Source: Methylophaga nitratireducenticrescens (GTDB taxonomy: Bacteria > Pseudomonadota > Gammaproteobacteria > Nitrosococcales > Methylophagaceae). Taken from it: a stretch of 64,000 nt of DNA. Below are positions 25,665-35,358 of the stretch, one piece after another (within the stretch, counting starts at the first letter, position 1; the number at the start of each line of letters is the position of its first letter). Where the stretch lies: NCBI RefSeq assembly GCF_000260985.4, contig NC_017857.3, forward strand, positions 2,838,501 through 2,902,500, in the 5' to 3' direction. Made by a program: the position numbers and the translations under genes. Below the pieces are notes generated by a model that was not told the DNA's origin, ran no database searches, and worked only from the letters and a program-made list of their open reading frames with translations.

Positions 25665-26456
25665 TTAGAAAGCGCTTTTAATAACCCCACCATCTACACG
25701 AACAGCTGCACCCGTGGTTGCTGATGCTAATGGACTGGAGAGATAACAGACCATCGAGGCAACTTCATCGGTGGTGGCAAAACGTTTAATCAGAGAAGTC
25801 GGTCTGACGTGTTCAAAAAAGTCTTTTTCAAATGCTTCGATGCTTTGGCCTTCTTTAACGGCCAGCTCGTTGACAAAGGTTTCGACACCGCGTGAACTGG
25901 TCGGCCCCGGCAATACAGAATTAACGGTGATATTAGTACCGGCAACCTGTTCAGCCAGACCACGAGCAATAGCAATCTGCGCAGCTTTGGTCATACCGTA
26001 ATGAATCATTTCATGGGGGATCTGCACCCCGCTTTCACTGGAGATGAAAATCACCCGACCCCAGTTTTGTTGTTTCATAGCGGGCAGATACGCTCTCGTT
26101 AAACGCACGCCACTGAGCACATTTACATCAAAAAAACGTCGCCAGTCTTCATCCGCTATTTCTTCAAACGGCACAGGCTCGAAGATACCCAGATTATTAA
26201 TCAGAATATCGACTTCGGGGAACTGCTTTGTCAGTTTCTCGGCTTCAGCCGCTACCGAAAGATCCCCTGCAAATCCATCTACGTTACCTTTAGCTGTAGA
26301 TTTCAGGGAGTCAATAGCCTGTTTAACTGAGGCTTCAGAACGACCGTTGACGATAACATTCGCTCCTTCATCGGCCAGTGCTTTGGCAATGGAAAAACCA
26401 ATGCCCGCTGTACTGCCACTTATAAAAGCTGTTTTATTGTTCAGTTGCAGATCCAT
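25665..26456 (-). CDS. SDR family oxidoreductase
   Basis: Short-chain dehydrogenase with a Rossmann fold. SGSTAGIGFSIA at 14-25 is the cofactor loop TGxxxGIG type, NNLG near 88 the structural motif, and the catalytic Ser-Tyr-Lys lie in ISSESG and YGMTKAAQ. 263 residues from ATG 26456, which has GGAG at 7 bases; the upstream ATG at 26471 lies before the ribosome site and is unlikely. Substrate cannot be predicted. It lies between the ene-reductase and the thioredoxin-like gene, all leftward. Confidence 0.88.
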   Translation of the reverse strand: MDLQLNNKTAFISGSTAGIGFSIAKALADEGANVIVNGRSEASVKQAIDSLKSTAKGNVDGFAGDLSVAAEAEKLTKQFPEVDILINNLGIFEPVPFEEIADEDWRRFFDVNVLSGVRLTRAYLPAMKQQNWGRVIFISSESGVQIPHEMIHYGMTKAAQIAIARGLAEQVAGTNITVNSVLPGPTSSRGVETFVNELAVKEGQSIEAFEKDFFEHVRPTSLIKRFATTDEVASMVCYLSSPLASATTGAAVRVDGGVIKSAF

Positions 26457-26504
26457 AAAATCTCCTTCCAATCGTCAGTTAACAGATTCATCATGACGAC
26501 ATGA

Positions 26505-27305
26505 TTACTTTGAGAGGCGTTCTAATGTAGCGCTTAACGATGCCGCGGATACTTCCCCCATATGGCTGTCAACCAGAGTGCCCTGTTGATCAAAATACAG
26601 CGTCACTGGCAACCCATAGGCATCAAATGTATCGGCGACTTTGCCGGTTTTATCAAGCAGCACGTGTTCAAATGTCAGCTTATTATCAGCCAGAAAGTCA
26701 TTAACTTTTGCAGCGGACTCTTGTTGATTAAGCATGACAAAGCGGATATCAGGATACTGTTGTGCTGACTTTTCAAAGGCAGGCATTTCACGTTGACAAG
26801 GTGGGCACCAACTTGCCCATAAATTCACCACGGTAATGTTATTTTCAGCAACTTGAACCAGCGAAATCTGCTCGCCGTCCAATTGTTCCAAAGCAATGTC
26901 GGGTATTGAAAGCTGTTCACGTCCGACATTCATTAATAAGGACGTTACCGAGAAAAACAGCAAAATCGAGAAGGCTCCACCGAACAAGGCGATACGTTGC
27001 TGTGGCAGGCGTTTGATTTGCCATAACAGAAACAGTGCCATTGCTATCGTGCCGGACACCCAGTCCACCCCCCGATCGCGAAAATCGAGCATCTGCCAGA
27101 AAGAGTCGTATTGATCGGCAAATTTAATGACAAACACGATGCGTCCGATGACCAGACCGAATAACAGCATCATTAATAACGGATCGGTGACCGAGCCTGC
27201 TTTTTTTCTGGCCAGAACAGAGGCCACCAATATTCCCAAAAGAGCACAGCCAAACAACAATAACGGCTCGAGAGGTAAAGCAAAGGGTCCGAGATTAATC
27301 GACAT
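26505..27305 (-). CDS. TlpA-like thiol-disulfide protein with Lgt-like membrane domain
   Basis: Membrane-anchored thioredoxin-like reductant. Residues 1-125 hold four hydrophobic segments that resemble a degenerate prolipoprotein diacylglyceryl transferase (Lgt-like) module, and residues 135-267 are a TlpA/ResA-type periplasmic thioredoxin domain with active site WCPPC at 166-170. ATG 27305 overlaps the stop of the DsbG-like gene upstream, so the two are coupled and likely act together on periplasmic disulfides. The usual role of TlpA-type proteins is to keep cytochrome or other cysteines reduced. Confidence 0.85.
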   Translation of the reverse strand: MSINLGPFALPLEPLLLFGCALLGILVASVLARKKAGSVTDPLLMMLLFGLVIGRIVFVIKFADQYDSFWQMLDFRDRGVDWVSGTIAMALFLLWQIKRLPQQRIALFGGAFSILLFFSVTSLLMNVGREQLSIPDIALEQLDGEQISLVQVAENNITVVNLWASWCPPCQREMPAFEKSAQQYPDIRFVMLNQQESAAKVNDFLADNKLTFEHVLLDKTGKVADTFDAYGLPVTLYFDQQGTLVDSHMGEVSAASLSATLERLSK

Positions 27306-28066
27306 CACTGTTCAAACAGCTTGTCGATATCATCACGCATCGGCATGCCTTCAATCAGCCGCACATGACCTTTTTCATCCTTATAAACGCTGGTCGGCGT
27401 TGCCATAAACCCCAGCTGTTCCATCAGCTGATTATTTTTCTCTACCAGCAACTCTCCGTTAGTTAACGCCGCTTCATTCAAATCGGCTGATGTTTCATCA
27501 GCATGTTGAATATGCTGTTGCAAAGCCTGTTCTGGCGAATCAGCCCCTAAAATAGCAGCCGCTTTTTTGATACTGTCTTCCTGCAGGATACCCACTATGA
27601 TGTGACGCAACTGCACCTCGCCTTTAACAATATAGGGATCGGCCATTTCACGTAAACGCTGGCAATAGGGGCAATAGGGATCAGTAAAGGTATAAATGAT
27701 TTTCTGGGCAGTCTCCTGACCATCCTGAATCCATCTAGCCTGTTCCAGTTTTTGCCAGACCTTTTCATTCTGCGGAGCACTAATCAGCTCATACATGGCC
27801 TGCTCGCCCAGATCCTCACCCTCGGCATTAATCAGGTTTCCAATCACCGCATATTTTTTATCTTCTGTCAGATAAATACTCAGCGGCTGCCCTTCTATAC
27901 TTGCGGCATAACCTGTTAAACCCGCAGGGGTTTCAAAGCTGTCAATGATGGTCACTCCCTGTTGTTTGATGTAGCTGATGACTTCAGGTTCCTGTTGTTC
28001 GGCTAGCGCAAAATAGCTGCCAAATCCGAGAACCAATAACACTACAGGGACGATTATTTTCTTCAT
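27305..28066 (-). CDS. DsbC/DsbG-like thiol:disulfide interchange protein
   Basis: Periplasmic disulfide isomerase or oxidase of 253 residues. N-terminal signal sequence (MKKIIVPVVLLVLGFGSYFA), a small dimerisation domain at 25-100, then the thioredoxin-like domain with FTDPYCPYCQ; the active site CPYC is at 132-135. A cis-proline loop ATPTSVY follows. DsbG is the closest by memory; DsbC has CGYC. Together with the coupled TlpA-like protein it forms a two-gene redox unit. Reduction by DsbD would be expected. Confidence 0.86.
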   Translation of the reverse strand: MKKIIVPVVLLVLGFGSYFALAEQQEPEVISYIKQQGVTIIDSFETPAGLTGYAASIEGQPLSIYLTEDKKYAVIGNLINAEGEDLGEQAMYELISAPQNEKVWQKLEQARWIQDGQETAQKIIYTFTDPYCPYCQRLREMADPYIVKGEVQLRHIIVGILQEDSIKKAAAILGADSPEQALQQHIQHADETSADLNEAALTNGELLVEKNNQLMEQLGFMATPTSVYKDEKGHVRLIEGMPMRDDIDKLFEQ

Positions 28067-28258
28067 TAATAACTCCGGAAGGGGTGTACGTTGAGAATGT
28101 AACTCAGACGGATTAAGTGGGGATTAATAGAGCAGATGACAATCTTTAAATTAAAAATGCTCTGCATTTATTTATCCATCGTTATTTGAACTTCTCACAA
28201 CAACACATCCTTTGAAGACTTATGGTAAAAGGTAAAGCGTTCACTTTCTTCAGGTAAC

Positions 28259-29458
28259 ATGCTGTTTATGAGCAAACAATGGCTTCCACTCTCTCCTCGA
28301 CATCAGGTCATTCTGGCTGGGATCTGTGCTTTGATTTTAACCGTCGGTATTGCCCGTTTTGCCTACACGCCTTTTTTGCCCATCATGTTAAATGAAACCT
28401 CACTGGATACATTAAGCGGAGGTTGGCTGGCTACATTTAATTACATTGGTTATTTGTCAGGTGTGGTGTTGATCTCATTTTTAACCAGCCTCAAAACCAA
28501 ATTTCTGTTTTACCGAATCAACCTGATTCTGGCGGTGTTAAGCACCGTATTAATGGTCGTTACCACTGATATGGTTTTATGGAGCATTTTGCGGTTTATT
28601 GGTGGGCTGAGCAGTACTGCCGGAATAATTCTGGCAGCAGGATTTGTGATGGGCTGGCTGAAACAAAATGGTTACAAATCGGCATTAGGTATCCATTTTT
28701 CCGGTTTGGGGTTCGGTATTGCGATTCCCGGACTCGTCATTGTTTTGATAACACCCTATTTCAATTGGGCTGAGCAATGGCTGATTATGGGAGTTTTCGG
28801 TATTTTGTTTTTCCTGCCCGCCTGGTATCTGATGCCAGCACCTGCAACACAACAGGCTCCCACTGCTGATTTTGCAGCGCCCAACAATAAATGGATGCGG
28901 TTAATGATTGCTGCTTACGCCTGTGCAGGGGTGGGTTATGTGATTAGCGCGACATTTATCGTAGCGATTCTTGAAGGAATGCCCAGCTTGTCGGGACACA
29001 GCAATCTTATCTGGGTGATGCTGGGTGTTGCGGCCATCCCATCCTGCATTATCTGGGACAAAGTGGCTGAGCGCATTGGTGAGACAAGGGCCATCATCGC
29101 CGCTTATTCGATTATATTGCTTTCTATCCTGATTCCCTTATTCAGTGAATCCTTGCTGTTTAACGTAATTGGCGCGTTGTTATTTGGTGCCACCTTTGCC
29201 GGAATTGTCAGCCTGATGCTGGTCTATGTCGGCCATAAATTTCCTCATAACCCCGCCAAAGCCATGGCAAAACTAACGATAAGTTATGGTATTGCTCAAC
29301 TTATCGCCCCTGCTTTGGCGGGTTATTTATCCACGCTGACCGGGAATTATCTTTCAGCATTGTGGATGGCAGCAGCGGTTATGGTCACCGGCATTTTCTT
29401 TGTCTGGCGGATCCAACAATTTGAAGAAAATACCCAGCTCAAATCAGCAAACCTGTGA
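28259..29458 (+). CDS. YbfB/YjiJ family MFS transporter
   Basis: Major facilitator superfamily protein with about 12 transmembrane helices in 399 residues, inner membrane. The first helix region (GICALILTVGIARFAYTPFL) followed by GGWLATFNYIGYLSG matches the YbfB/YjiJ group, whose substrates are mostly unknown. ATG 28259 has AGG close by; ATG 28268 is an equally likely start. No regulator is adjacent. Confidence 0.86.
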   Translation: MLFMSKQWLPLSPRHQVILAGICALILTVGIARFAYTPFLPIMLNETSLDTLSGGWLATFNYIGYLSGVVLISFLTSLKTKFLFYRINLILAVLSTVLMVVTTDMVLWSILRFIGGLSSTAGIILAAGFVMGWLKQNGYKSALGIHFSGLGFGIAIPGLVIVLITPYFNWAEQWLIMGVFGILFFLPAWYLMPAPATQQAPTADFAAPNNKWMRLMIAAYACAGVGYVISATFIVAILEGMPSLSGHSNLIWVMLGVAAIPSCIIWDKVAERIGETRAIIAAYSIILLSILIPLFSESLLFNVIGALLFGATFAGIVSLMLVYVGHKFPHNPAKAMAKLTISYGIAQLIAPALAGYLSTLTGNYLSALWMAAAVMVTGIFFVWRIQQFEENTQLKSANL

Positions 29459-29494
29459 TTTGAATAACAGCTTCCATGCTGACCTCCATGAGAC

Positions 29495-29824
29495 CTATTC
29501 TTCCTTCAGGATCAGCCGGGTTCCATCAGGTCGCTCCAGCGTTTTATCATCAATGCGTTTAAAAGTGAGGTTGATATCACCGGAAGTCACTACCTCATCG
29601 CTATCGACCTCATACGTAAAACTGTATGAGCCGGGTACCCCACCAATCAACTGTCCCTGACCATCCGCATTAAACTCATAGCCGGTGCCATATTGTGAAT
29701 CGACATAGGCGCCTTCCTGAAAGTCAGCACCACAGGCAGAGAGTGTTATTGCTAATAGCAAAGGAATCGTCTGAGACCAACGCACAAAATTGATAGAGCC
29801 TAATAAATTTTTTTCGATTTTCAT
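29495..29824 (-). CDS. Small putative lipoprotein
   Basis: A 109-residue exported protein with a lipoprotein signal: hydrophobic stretch TIPLLLAITLSACG with lipobox LSAC at about 28-31. The mature part is short, acidic and beta-rich (GTGYEFNADGQGQLIGGV). Aspartate after the lipid Cys is not visible at +2 (Gly), so outer-membrane sorting is expected. No family recognised. It converges with the MFS gene; 36 bases separate the ends. Confidence 0.6.
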   Translation of the reverse strand: MKIEKNLLGSINFVRWSQTIPLLLAITLSACGADFQEGAYVDSQYGTGYEFNADGQGQLIGGVPGSYSFTYEVDSDEVVTSGDINLTFKRIDDKTLERPDGTRLILKEE

Positions 29825-29862
29825 AACGCTACCTCGAATTATTACCGGTTGAAAACGACAAA

Positions 29863-30612
29863 TTAGTCTTTCTTGCCCGAAGAAAATCGCTCACGGATCG
29901 GTTTAAATGCCAGAATGGCTTCCTCTTTTAAATTATTGGCACTGATGCTACGGCCCAGTCGATAGCTGTTAAAGCCGATGTAATACAATGCGAGCTGCAC
30001 CAGGGCTGCCAGTAGAAACAGTGCACTACCCATCGTCAGGATAATGACTAGTGTTGAGGCAAGATAAATCATGCTGAGCATAGCCAAATGATTTTTATCC
30101 AGGCTGGTTAACAATTGTGAATAGACAAAATACCCCAGCACGGCCAATACAAAGCCCATTAAAGCGGTTACTGCCAAAGGCGGCAGTAACAAGCCTCCAC
30201 CAGCGCCAATCAGAAAAAGCATATAGCTGTAGTGGGTGTATTTTTCTTTGGCAATCAATCCCAATATCTTGCCATCACGCAGGTGCTCGCCAGCCATACT
30301 CTCAAGAGGATGTGTCTGATTTATCTGGCTGTTTAAAGCAAAAAATACAATCACTCCAACCAGTATCATGATGATGCCAAGCCAGAAGACGACAGGACTA
30401 TAAGAAGGCCCATCGCTTAAAAACGCCGCCCCCTGACAAATCGGTGGCGAAGAATAAACGCACGCCATCATCTGCATAACGAGATCCTTATCACCATACT
30501 GAGTTATCGTATCCAGGGTGGATGCATAAGCCACAAAAAACCACACCAATGATAGCAATAGGAAGGCAATACCCATCAACATCAGAATCAGACTGAGCTT
30601 TCTTAGATCCAT
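29863..30612 (-). CDS. Multipass membrane protein, unknown
   Basis: A 249-residue integral membrane protein with about six or seven hydrophobic segments (for example 8-29, 71-92, 124-170, 178-222) and a charged cytoplasmic tail (FSSGKKD). A short loop with two Cys (CVYSSPPICQG) lies near residues 51-61, probably periplasmic. No family recognised. It precedes the small lipoprotein gene by 38 bases in the same direction. Confidence 0.6.
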   Translation of the reverse strand: MDLRKLSLILMLMGIAFLLLSLVWFFVAYASTLDTITQYGDKDLVMQMMACVYSSPPICQGAAFLSDGPSYSPVVFWLGIIMILVGVIVFFALNSQINQTHPLESMAGEHLRDGKILGLIAKEKYTHYSYMLFLIGAGGGLLLPPLAVTALMGFVLAVLGYFVYSQLLTSLDKNHLAMLSMIYLASTLVIILTMGSALFLLAALVQLALYYIGFNSYRLGRSISANNLKEEAILAFKPIRERFSSGKKD

Positions 30613-31178
30613 CTACCGAATGCCTTTTCAAAGGTCGGAAAAAATATGTCCAAACAAACAGTATTGGGGAAATGGGAAACTATTCGATTACGTTCGTGCA
30701 CAGAACGCCAACTATGGAAACAAAATGCAGCGTTAGGAAGCATACCAATCAGGCTGTAGTATTGGGCAAAAAAGCGATAAGCATCACTCGCATCCTGTAA
30801 ACATTTTTGTGAAATATTTCACAATTTTCTTGTTGTCGCAAGCTTTATTTATTTTGCAATATTTCCAGCCAGAACAGGGCTTTAAACACCAGGATAGAGT
30901 GACCATCCAGAAACTTGAGAAGAGATCGTCATATCGATCATTATAGTGAATTAATTACCCCTGATAACTTTAAGGTTGAACGAACGTTGGCGAATCTTAT
31001 TTTGCGTGCCTGACGTTATTTGACTGAAACTGAATTATGGCCGAAATGGCTTGCTGCTTATCCAATGAAACGGGAAATGGATGACAAAGTGACGCTGATA
31101 TTTAATCCTTCTCTGAGCTTTGCAACAGACCCTAATGGAATAGTTTGAAATCATGGAATGAGCCCATTTTTCATAGAT
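30613..31178. other. Gene-poor stretch with a decayed reading frame
   Basis: Between the membrane protein and the ion-channel remnant. The left 300 bases are AT-rich with nothing recognised. The right half holds a frame of 75 codons interrupted by one TGA (30921-31148). No promoter or RNA gene is evident. Confidence 0.5.
30921..31148 (+). pseudogene. Unrecognised gene remnant with internal TGA
   Basis: In one frame: DHYSELITPDNFKVERTLAN, LILRA, TGA, RYLTETELWPKWLAAYPMKR, then EMDDKVTLIFNPSLSF, ending at TGA 31146-31148. The composition is protein-like on both sides of the internal stop, where Trp would fit. I recognise no family. A chance frame cannot be excluded. Confidence 0.3.
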
Positions 31179-31649
31179 TTAATCAGGTTCATTTCCCCAG
31201 GCACGCGCCATAATCAGATAGCTGAAAGAAGCAGACCAGGTAATCATCATAAATCCCGCTAATGCTTCTGTACCTGCAAGGAATCAAATATGGCCGGTAG
31301 CGGCTAAATCGCCCCAACCAACCGTGGTATAGGTCGCCGCAGAGAAGTAAACGCTATCTAACAGGCTAATATGATCATAGCCACTGATGGCCCCATACCC
31401 TGTTTGACTCAATAAGCCCCAAAAGGCCACGCCAAATAACCAGATTTCAATGATATGCGCAAACAATAAAGCAAACATCGTGGCCAAAATTATCGGCCGG
31501 TGACGATGCTTTGCCGTCTTGGATGGATGAGTCGGGCACCACCGGTTTAATTGTTGAATGACCTCATAATGAAAAACCACAACCAGTCCAACCACCAGAG
31601 TGGTCACTAACACGGTAACAACCTGAGCATCCGTTAGTAATTCCAGCAA
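31179..31649 (-). pseudogene. Two-TM potassium channel, in-frame TGA
   Basis: Ion_trans_2-type channel subunit. It has an N-terminal helix, a pore helix and the selectivity-like filter TVGWGD (about 109-114 from the start). TTG at 31649 has AGGAG 7 bases before it and is the likely start. The frame hits TGA at 31284-31286 right after the filter (ATGHI, stop), but continues in frame as FLAGTEALAGFMMITWSASF to TAA 31179-31181, which is the missing second transmembrane helix. A Trp codon changed to TGA explains it. Without readthrough the protein could not form the pore. Confidence 0.7.
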
Positions 31650-31774
31650 TGGAGATCTCCTGCAATTGAATAAATACGATGTGATAAACGCTTTCAATCG
31701 CTGTTGAAAACAACTTTTGGTTATAGAACGTTAACGGTTTTTAGACAGACTCTCAAACTTCTGACAATATTTAA

Positions 31775-32971
31775 TCAGACAAATTGTCCAGCAGCGTGGC
31801 CCGAAGCCCAGGCCCATTGGAAATTGTGCCCGCCCAAATGACCGGTAACATCGACCACCTCTCCAATAAAATACAATCCCGGATGATTCTTGCACTCCAT
31901 CGTTTTGGAAGATAATGCATCAGTATCAATCCCCCCCAAAGTCACTTCGGCCGTTCGATAACCTTCCGTGCCGGATGGCTTCACCGTCCAGGGCTGGCAC
32001 TGTGACACAATATGTTCAATATCTGTATCGGAAAGCTGACCGAGCGGTTTATCTTCAACCCACTGTTCACACCAAAGCTGGGCTACCCGACGGGTCAGTT
32101 TTTCGGCAAGAATGGTTTTCAGTGCTGTTTTGGATTTTTCAACCCGCATTTCAGCTAAATATCCAGCCAGTTCAATTCCAGGAAACATATCAATTTTCAG
32201 CGGTTCGCCAGGTTGCCAATAGCTTGATGCCTGTAATATCGCAGGGCCGCTCAAACCTCGGTGAGTAAACAGAATATTCTCGTGAAATGAATTTTGGTTA
32301 GCTTCTGTGATGGTATCCAATGAAATACCACTAAGCTCGGCAAGCGGTTTGAGTTTATGATCATCCAACACCACAGGGACCAACCCTGCCCGTGTGGGCA
32401 ACACCGAAATATCAAGCTTTCTGGCTAATTCAAAACCAAAGCCGGTTGCTCCCATTTTGGGAATCGACAAACTTCCAGTTGCGATCACCACCGATTCACA
32501 CTGTAATTTACCCTGAGGGGTTTCCAGCAATTTTTGACCACCGGTTTCAACCACCTGGACCGATGTATCTGTGATAATTTTCACACCAGCTGATGCACAC
32601 TCCGCCAGCAACATCTGTACGATTTGTTTCGATGACTCATCACAAAACAACTGACCCAGTTTTTTCTCGTGATAGGCAATCTGATGTTTCTCGACCAATT
32701 CAATAAAATGCCAGGGGGTATAACGGCTCAATGCCGATTTAACGAAGTGAGGATTGTTGCAAATGAAATTTTCCGGGGCGGAATACATATTGGTGAAGTT
32801 ACAGCGTCCGCCACCAGACATCAGGATCTTCTTGCCTACTTTATTGGCATGATCAGTTACCAGCACACGTCGGCCACGCTGACCAGCAGCAATAGCGCAC
32901 ATCAATCCAGCCGCACCGGCACCGATGATGATCACATCATATTCGTTGGAAGCTTTATTTTGAGTCGTCAT
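31775..32971 (-). CDS. HI0933/YhiN family FAD-dependent oxidoreductase
   Basis: Flavoprotein of about 398 residues. N-terminal dinucleotide fold YDVIIIGAGAAGLMCAIAAG, family hallmark GKKILMSGGGRCNFTN, C-terminal GGIDTDALSSKTME and HLGGHNFQWAWASG. ATG 32971 is preferred over ATG 33001, which adds ten residues before the fold that are not conserved in the family. Activity of the family is not established. Single gene, convergent with nothing and facing leftward like its neighbours. Confidence 0.9.
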   Translation of the reverse strand: MTTQNKASNEYDVIIIGAGAAGLMCAIAAGQRGRRVLVTDHANKVGKKILMSGGGRCNFTNMYSAPENFICNNPHFVKSALSRYTPWHFIELVEKHQIAYHEKKLGQLFCDESSKQIVQMLLAECASAGVKIITDTSVQVVETGGQKLLETPQGKLQCESVVIATGSLSIPKMGATGFGFELARKLDISVLPTRAGLVPVVLDDHKLKPLAELSGISLDTITEANQNSFHENILFTHRGLSGPAILQASSYWQPGEPLKIDMFPGIELAGYLAEMRVEKSKTALKTILAEKLTRRVAQLWCEQWVEDKPLGQLSDTDIEHIVSQCQPWTVKPSGTEGYRTAEVTLGGIDTDALSSKTMECKNHPGLYFIGEVVDVTGHLGGHNFQWAWASGHAAGQFV

Positions 32972-33040
32972 GTGTGGGCATTTTACGCAAAAATGTCCCA
33001 TCTGACCGATAAGTTGAGATGCAAAGACAACGGTTAAAAA

Positions 33041-33703
33041 TCAGGTGGAGATTACTTTTCCAATAACACGATCAATCCAATTTAATTCGCGCAACGGCAG
33101 ATCGGCAGAATGACGATAGCCTTTGATAAGCGCTTCGATCAAATCAGAATGATTTTCCCAATCTTGTGGATAGCGAAAAAAATGTCGCCAGTTTCGACGC
33201 CTCGCCCAGCGGCTTAAAGACCACGAATGAATACGCATATCCAGAATATCGATAAGGCCAAAATCCATCCCATTTACAATAATGTTACCTGGATGAATTG
33301 AACGAAAATATACGCCTCGTCGCTGCACTCTCGCCAAAAACACGCCTAGGCGATACATCAAATTGGCATCAGCTTCACTGGATTTAACAATGTCCCGTAA
33401 GGTACGGCCGGGTAAGGGTGAATAAATAGCTACCGTGTGGGATCCGCCTATAATGCGATGTAAAGAACTCACTTGCAGGGTCGGAATATCAAGTCGTGCC
33501 AGATGATAAGCATTGCGAGCAAATTTAACGGCTGCTGGCGCAAGTAACTCTCTAGTTAGAAAACGCTTGCGGTAAAAAAATTTTAAGTATTGTCCTTCAG
33601 GCAGAACTGCCACTTTAATGCCTTTTTTATCCTTTTCAATCACAGTCGCGTTTTCCATTAGTGAGGCTAAATGTTCACGAGAAAGCGGACGAATATTAAG
33701 CAT
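33041..33703 (-). CDS. Kdo/WaaP-like lipopolysaccharide kinase family protein
   Basis: A 220-residue atypical kinase of the WaaP/BUD32 type. Catalytic loop is FRSIHPGNIIV near 137-147 and the metal-binding part is GLIDILDMR near 152-160 in place of DFG. N-terminal lobe contains the Lys-bearing strand GQYLKFFYRKR. Members phosphorylate lipid A-core heptose or Kdo, or are annotated as toluene-tolerance proteins. Cytoplasmic face of the inner membrane. Substrate here is not known. Confidence 0.75.
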   Translation of the reverse strand: MLNIRPLSREHLASLMENATVIEKDKKGIKVAVLPEGQYLKFFYRKRFLTRELLAPAAVKFARNAYHLARLDIPTLQVSSLHRIIGGSHTVAIYSPLPGRTLRDIVKSSEADANLMYRLGVFLARVQRRGVYFRSIHPGNIIVNGMDFGLIDILDMRIHSWSLSRWARRRNWRHFFRYPQDWENHSDLIEALIKGYRHSADLPLRELNWIDRVIGKVIST

Positions 33704-33856
33704 TAATGTTTTCCATAACAGTGTTCAAATTCTTAGGGCGGGTTTATCTTTCATACCCACCACGGATGCAGGCTATTTTTTGTGGTCGACAAGGCGGAAA
33801 GCGCACGATTTTACCATCCTACTCCAGCCCCTGTTGAACAAAAGCTTCTAATTTTA

Positions 33857-34420
33857 CTATTTTAAAGGAACCCGCGGCCAGATATCCCCTGTCTGTAACA
33901 TATATTCAAGATAATGATGCCCATATTTTTCAAGCCCATCCTCTTCTTCCCGCGGTACTCTCAAGTAATAAACAAGTACGAAGGTTATTAAACCGGCCAT
34001 GCCGGCCAACCAATTCTGCGTTAACATTAACTGCGCTAAAACCAAGACTAAAAGCGCAGAATAAAATGGATAACGTATAAATCGATAAATGCCCCGACGA
34101 GCAAAATGTCTCTGTTTATTGGGAGCAATATAATCACCCGTAGCTCTGTACAACAACCATATGCCCAAGCTTCCAATAAAAAGACCTGACCAAGCGAGTT
34201 CATTATAGTATCGCAAATCTGCAAATTCCAGCCATGGCAACGTGGCATCAATCAGTGGAAGGCCAACCATACTAATCAAGGTAATAACTGTCAGCGCAAC
34301 TATTTCATTATCCCACTGATGCACATTTCGTATGCGCCACTTCCCAGCGTTGGAAAGCAATGCCAGAGCTGCACCAGCAATGAGGACTAGCAGTGTTAAT
34401 TCAGCAAATTTATCCGTCAT
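33857..34420 (-). CDS. Isoprenylcysteine carboxyl methyltransferase family protein
   Basis: Membrane methyltransferase of the ICMT/PEMT class, 187 residues with four or five hydrophobic segments. The SAM-binding C-terminal signature is visible: RFIRYPFYSALLVLVLAQLM, then RVPREEEDGLEKYGHHYLEY. Bacterial members methylate unknown small molecules or lipids. It stands upstream of the kinase-like gene with 153 bases between, in the same direction. Confidence 0.82.
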   Translation of the reverse strand: MTDKFAELTLLVLIAGAALALLSNAGKWRIRNVHQWDNEIVALTVITLISMVGLPLIDATLPWLEFADLRYYNELAWSGLFIGSLGIWLLYRATGDYIAPNKQRHFARRGIYRFIRYPFYSALLVLVLAQLMLTQNWLAGMAGLITFVLVYYLRVPREEEDGLEKYGHHYLEYMLQTGDIWPRVPLK

Positions 34421-34670
34421 TCAATTACCTTTGTTCAAGCCACTAAATATCAAGCAGATTTGTATGGACAGCAGATAGAGTGTTGGTAGCCAAAACCTAC
34501 TAAAAGTTCATGGCAAAATTATGACAGCGGTAATTTTCCTGCTCCTAAAATCATAGTTCATCTCTGCTTTTTCTAGTAATACTTCAAAAACCATGAAAAT
34601 ATCCTGTAAATTTCGAACTATATGGTTTTTAATCTGTTTGAATAGTTGAGAATGTGAAGCCATACCTTTA

Positions 34671-35207
34671 ATGACCAGAATACATTACAAATTTTTCAGT
34701 TCATCACATTGGCGATTTTGCATAGTATTTTTGCCAATGTTTGCCATGCTTTCCGGTTGTGGAACGGCCCCCAAACTTTCGACCAAATCACCAGACAGAG
34801 CGCACATTTCTCAACCTGCAGCTGATACTCAATATTATGATGAAATTCAGGCTATGTTGCTGCTTTATCAACAGCATAACGAATGGCACGGCACACCTTA
34901 TCGTATGGGAGGCATAAGTCGCTCCGGTATCGATTGTTCTGCCTTTGTACAAGTCACTTTTCGAGATCTGTTTGGTATTGATTTACCCAGAAGTACCGAC
35001 CAGCAATTTCGTACCGGGCGAAAGATAACCAGGGCTGAATTACGTTCCGGTGATCTGGTGTTTTTCCGTAATGGACGTCATGTCGGTATTTATCTGGAAG
35101 GCCATAAATTTTTACATGCATCGACCACCCGGGGCGTCATGATTTCCAGCCTTAAAAATACCTATTGGTCTCGGCATTTCTGGCAAGCAGTCAGTGTAAA
35201 ACGTTGA
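34671..35207 (+). CDS. NlpC/P60 family lipoprotein peptidase
   Basis: Cell-wall hydrolase of the Spr/NlpC type. Signal peptide with lipobox LSGC (Cys30), then an NlpC/P60 domain with Cys89 in SGIDCSAF, His137 in RHVGIY and His149 in KFLHAS as catalytic triad. It would cut peptide cross-links between D-glutamyl and diaminopimelate residues in murein, anchored in the outer membrane. 178 residues, normal. It is followed 152 bases later by a trypsin-like protease in the same direction. Confidence 0.9.
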   Translation: MTRIHYKFFSSSHWRFCIVFLPMFAMLSGCGTAPKLSTKSPDRAHISQPAADTQYYDEIQAMLLLYQQHNEWHGTPYRMGGISRSGIDCSAFVQVTFRDLFGIDLPRSTDQQFRTGRKITRAELRSGDLVFFRNGRHVGIYLEGHKFLHASTTRGVMISSLKNTYWSRHFWQAVSVKR

Positions 35208-35358
35208 TATCAAAAATAGAACGTCATAAGAGAATCATTTTCACCCTGGCTGGAAGAATTGTTTTTCAAGTTTTGACCCTGAACTTAACTCATTAAAAGA
35301 TGGCCTTAATAACATCGCTTTAATCAGTGATTCTCTATCTTAAAGAGGAGGATGGCTC

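Noticed and set aside
31179..31649. Selenocysteine or programmed TGA readthrough in the channel gene
   Set aside because: No SECIS-like hairpin was evident after the TGA, and Trp is the expected residue; point mutation is simpler.
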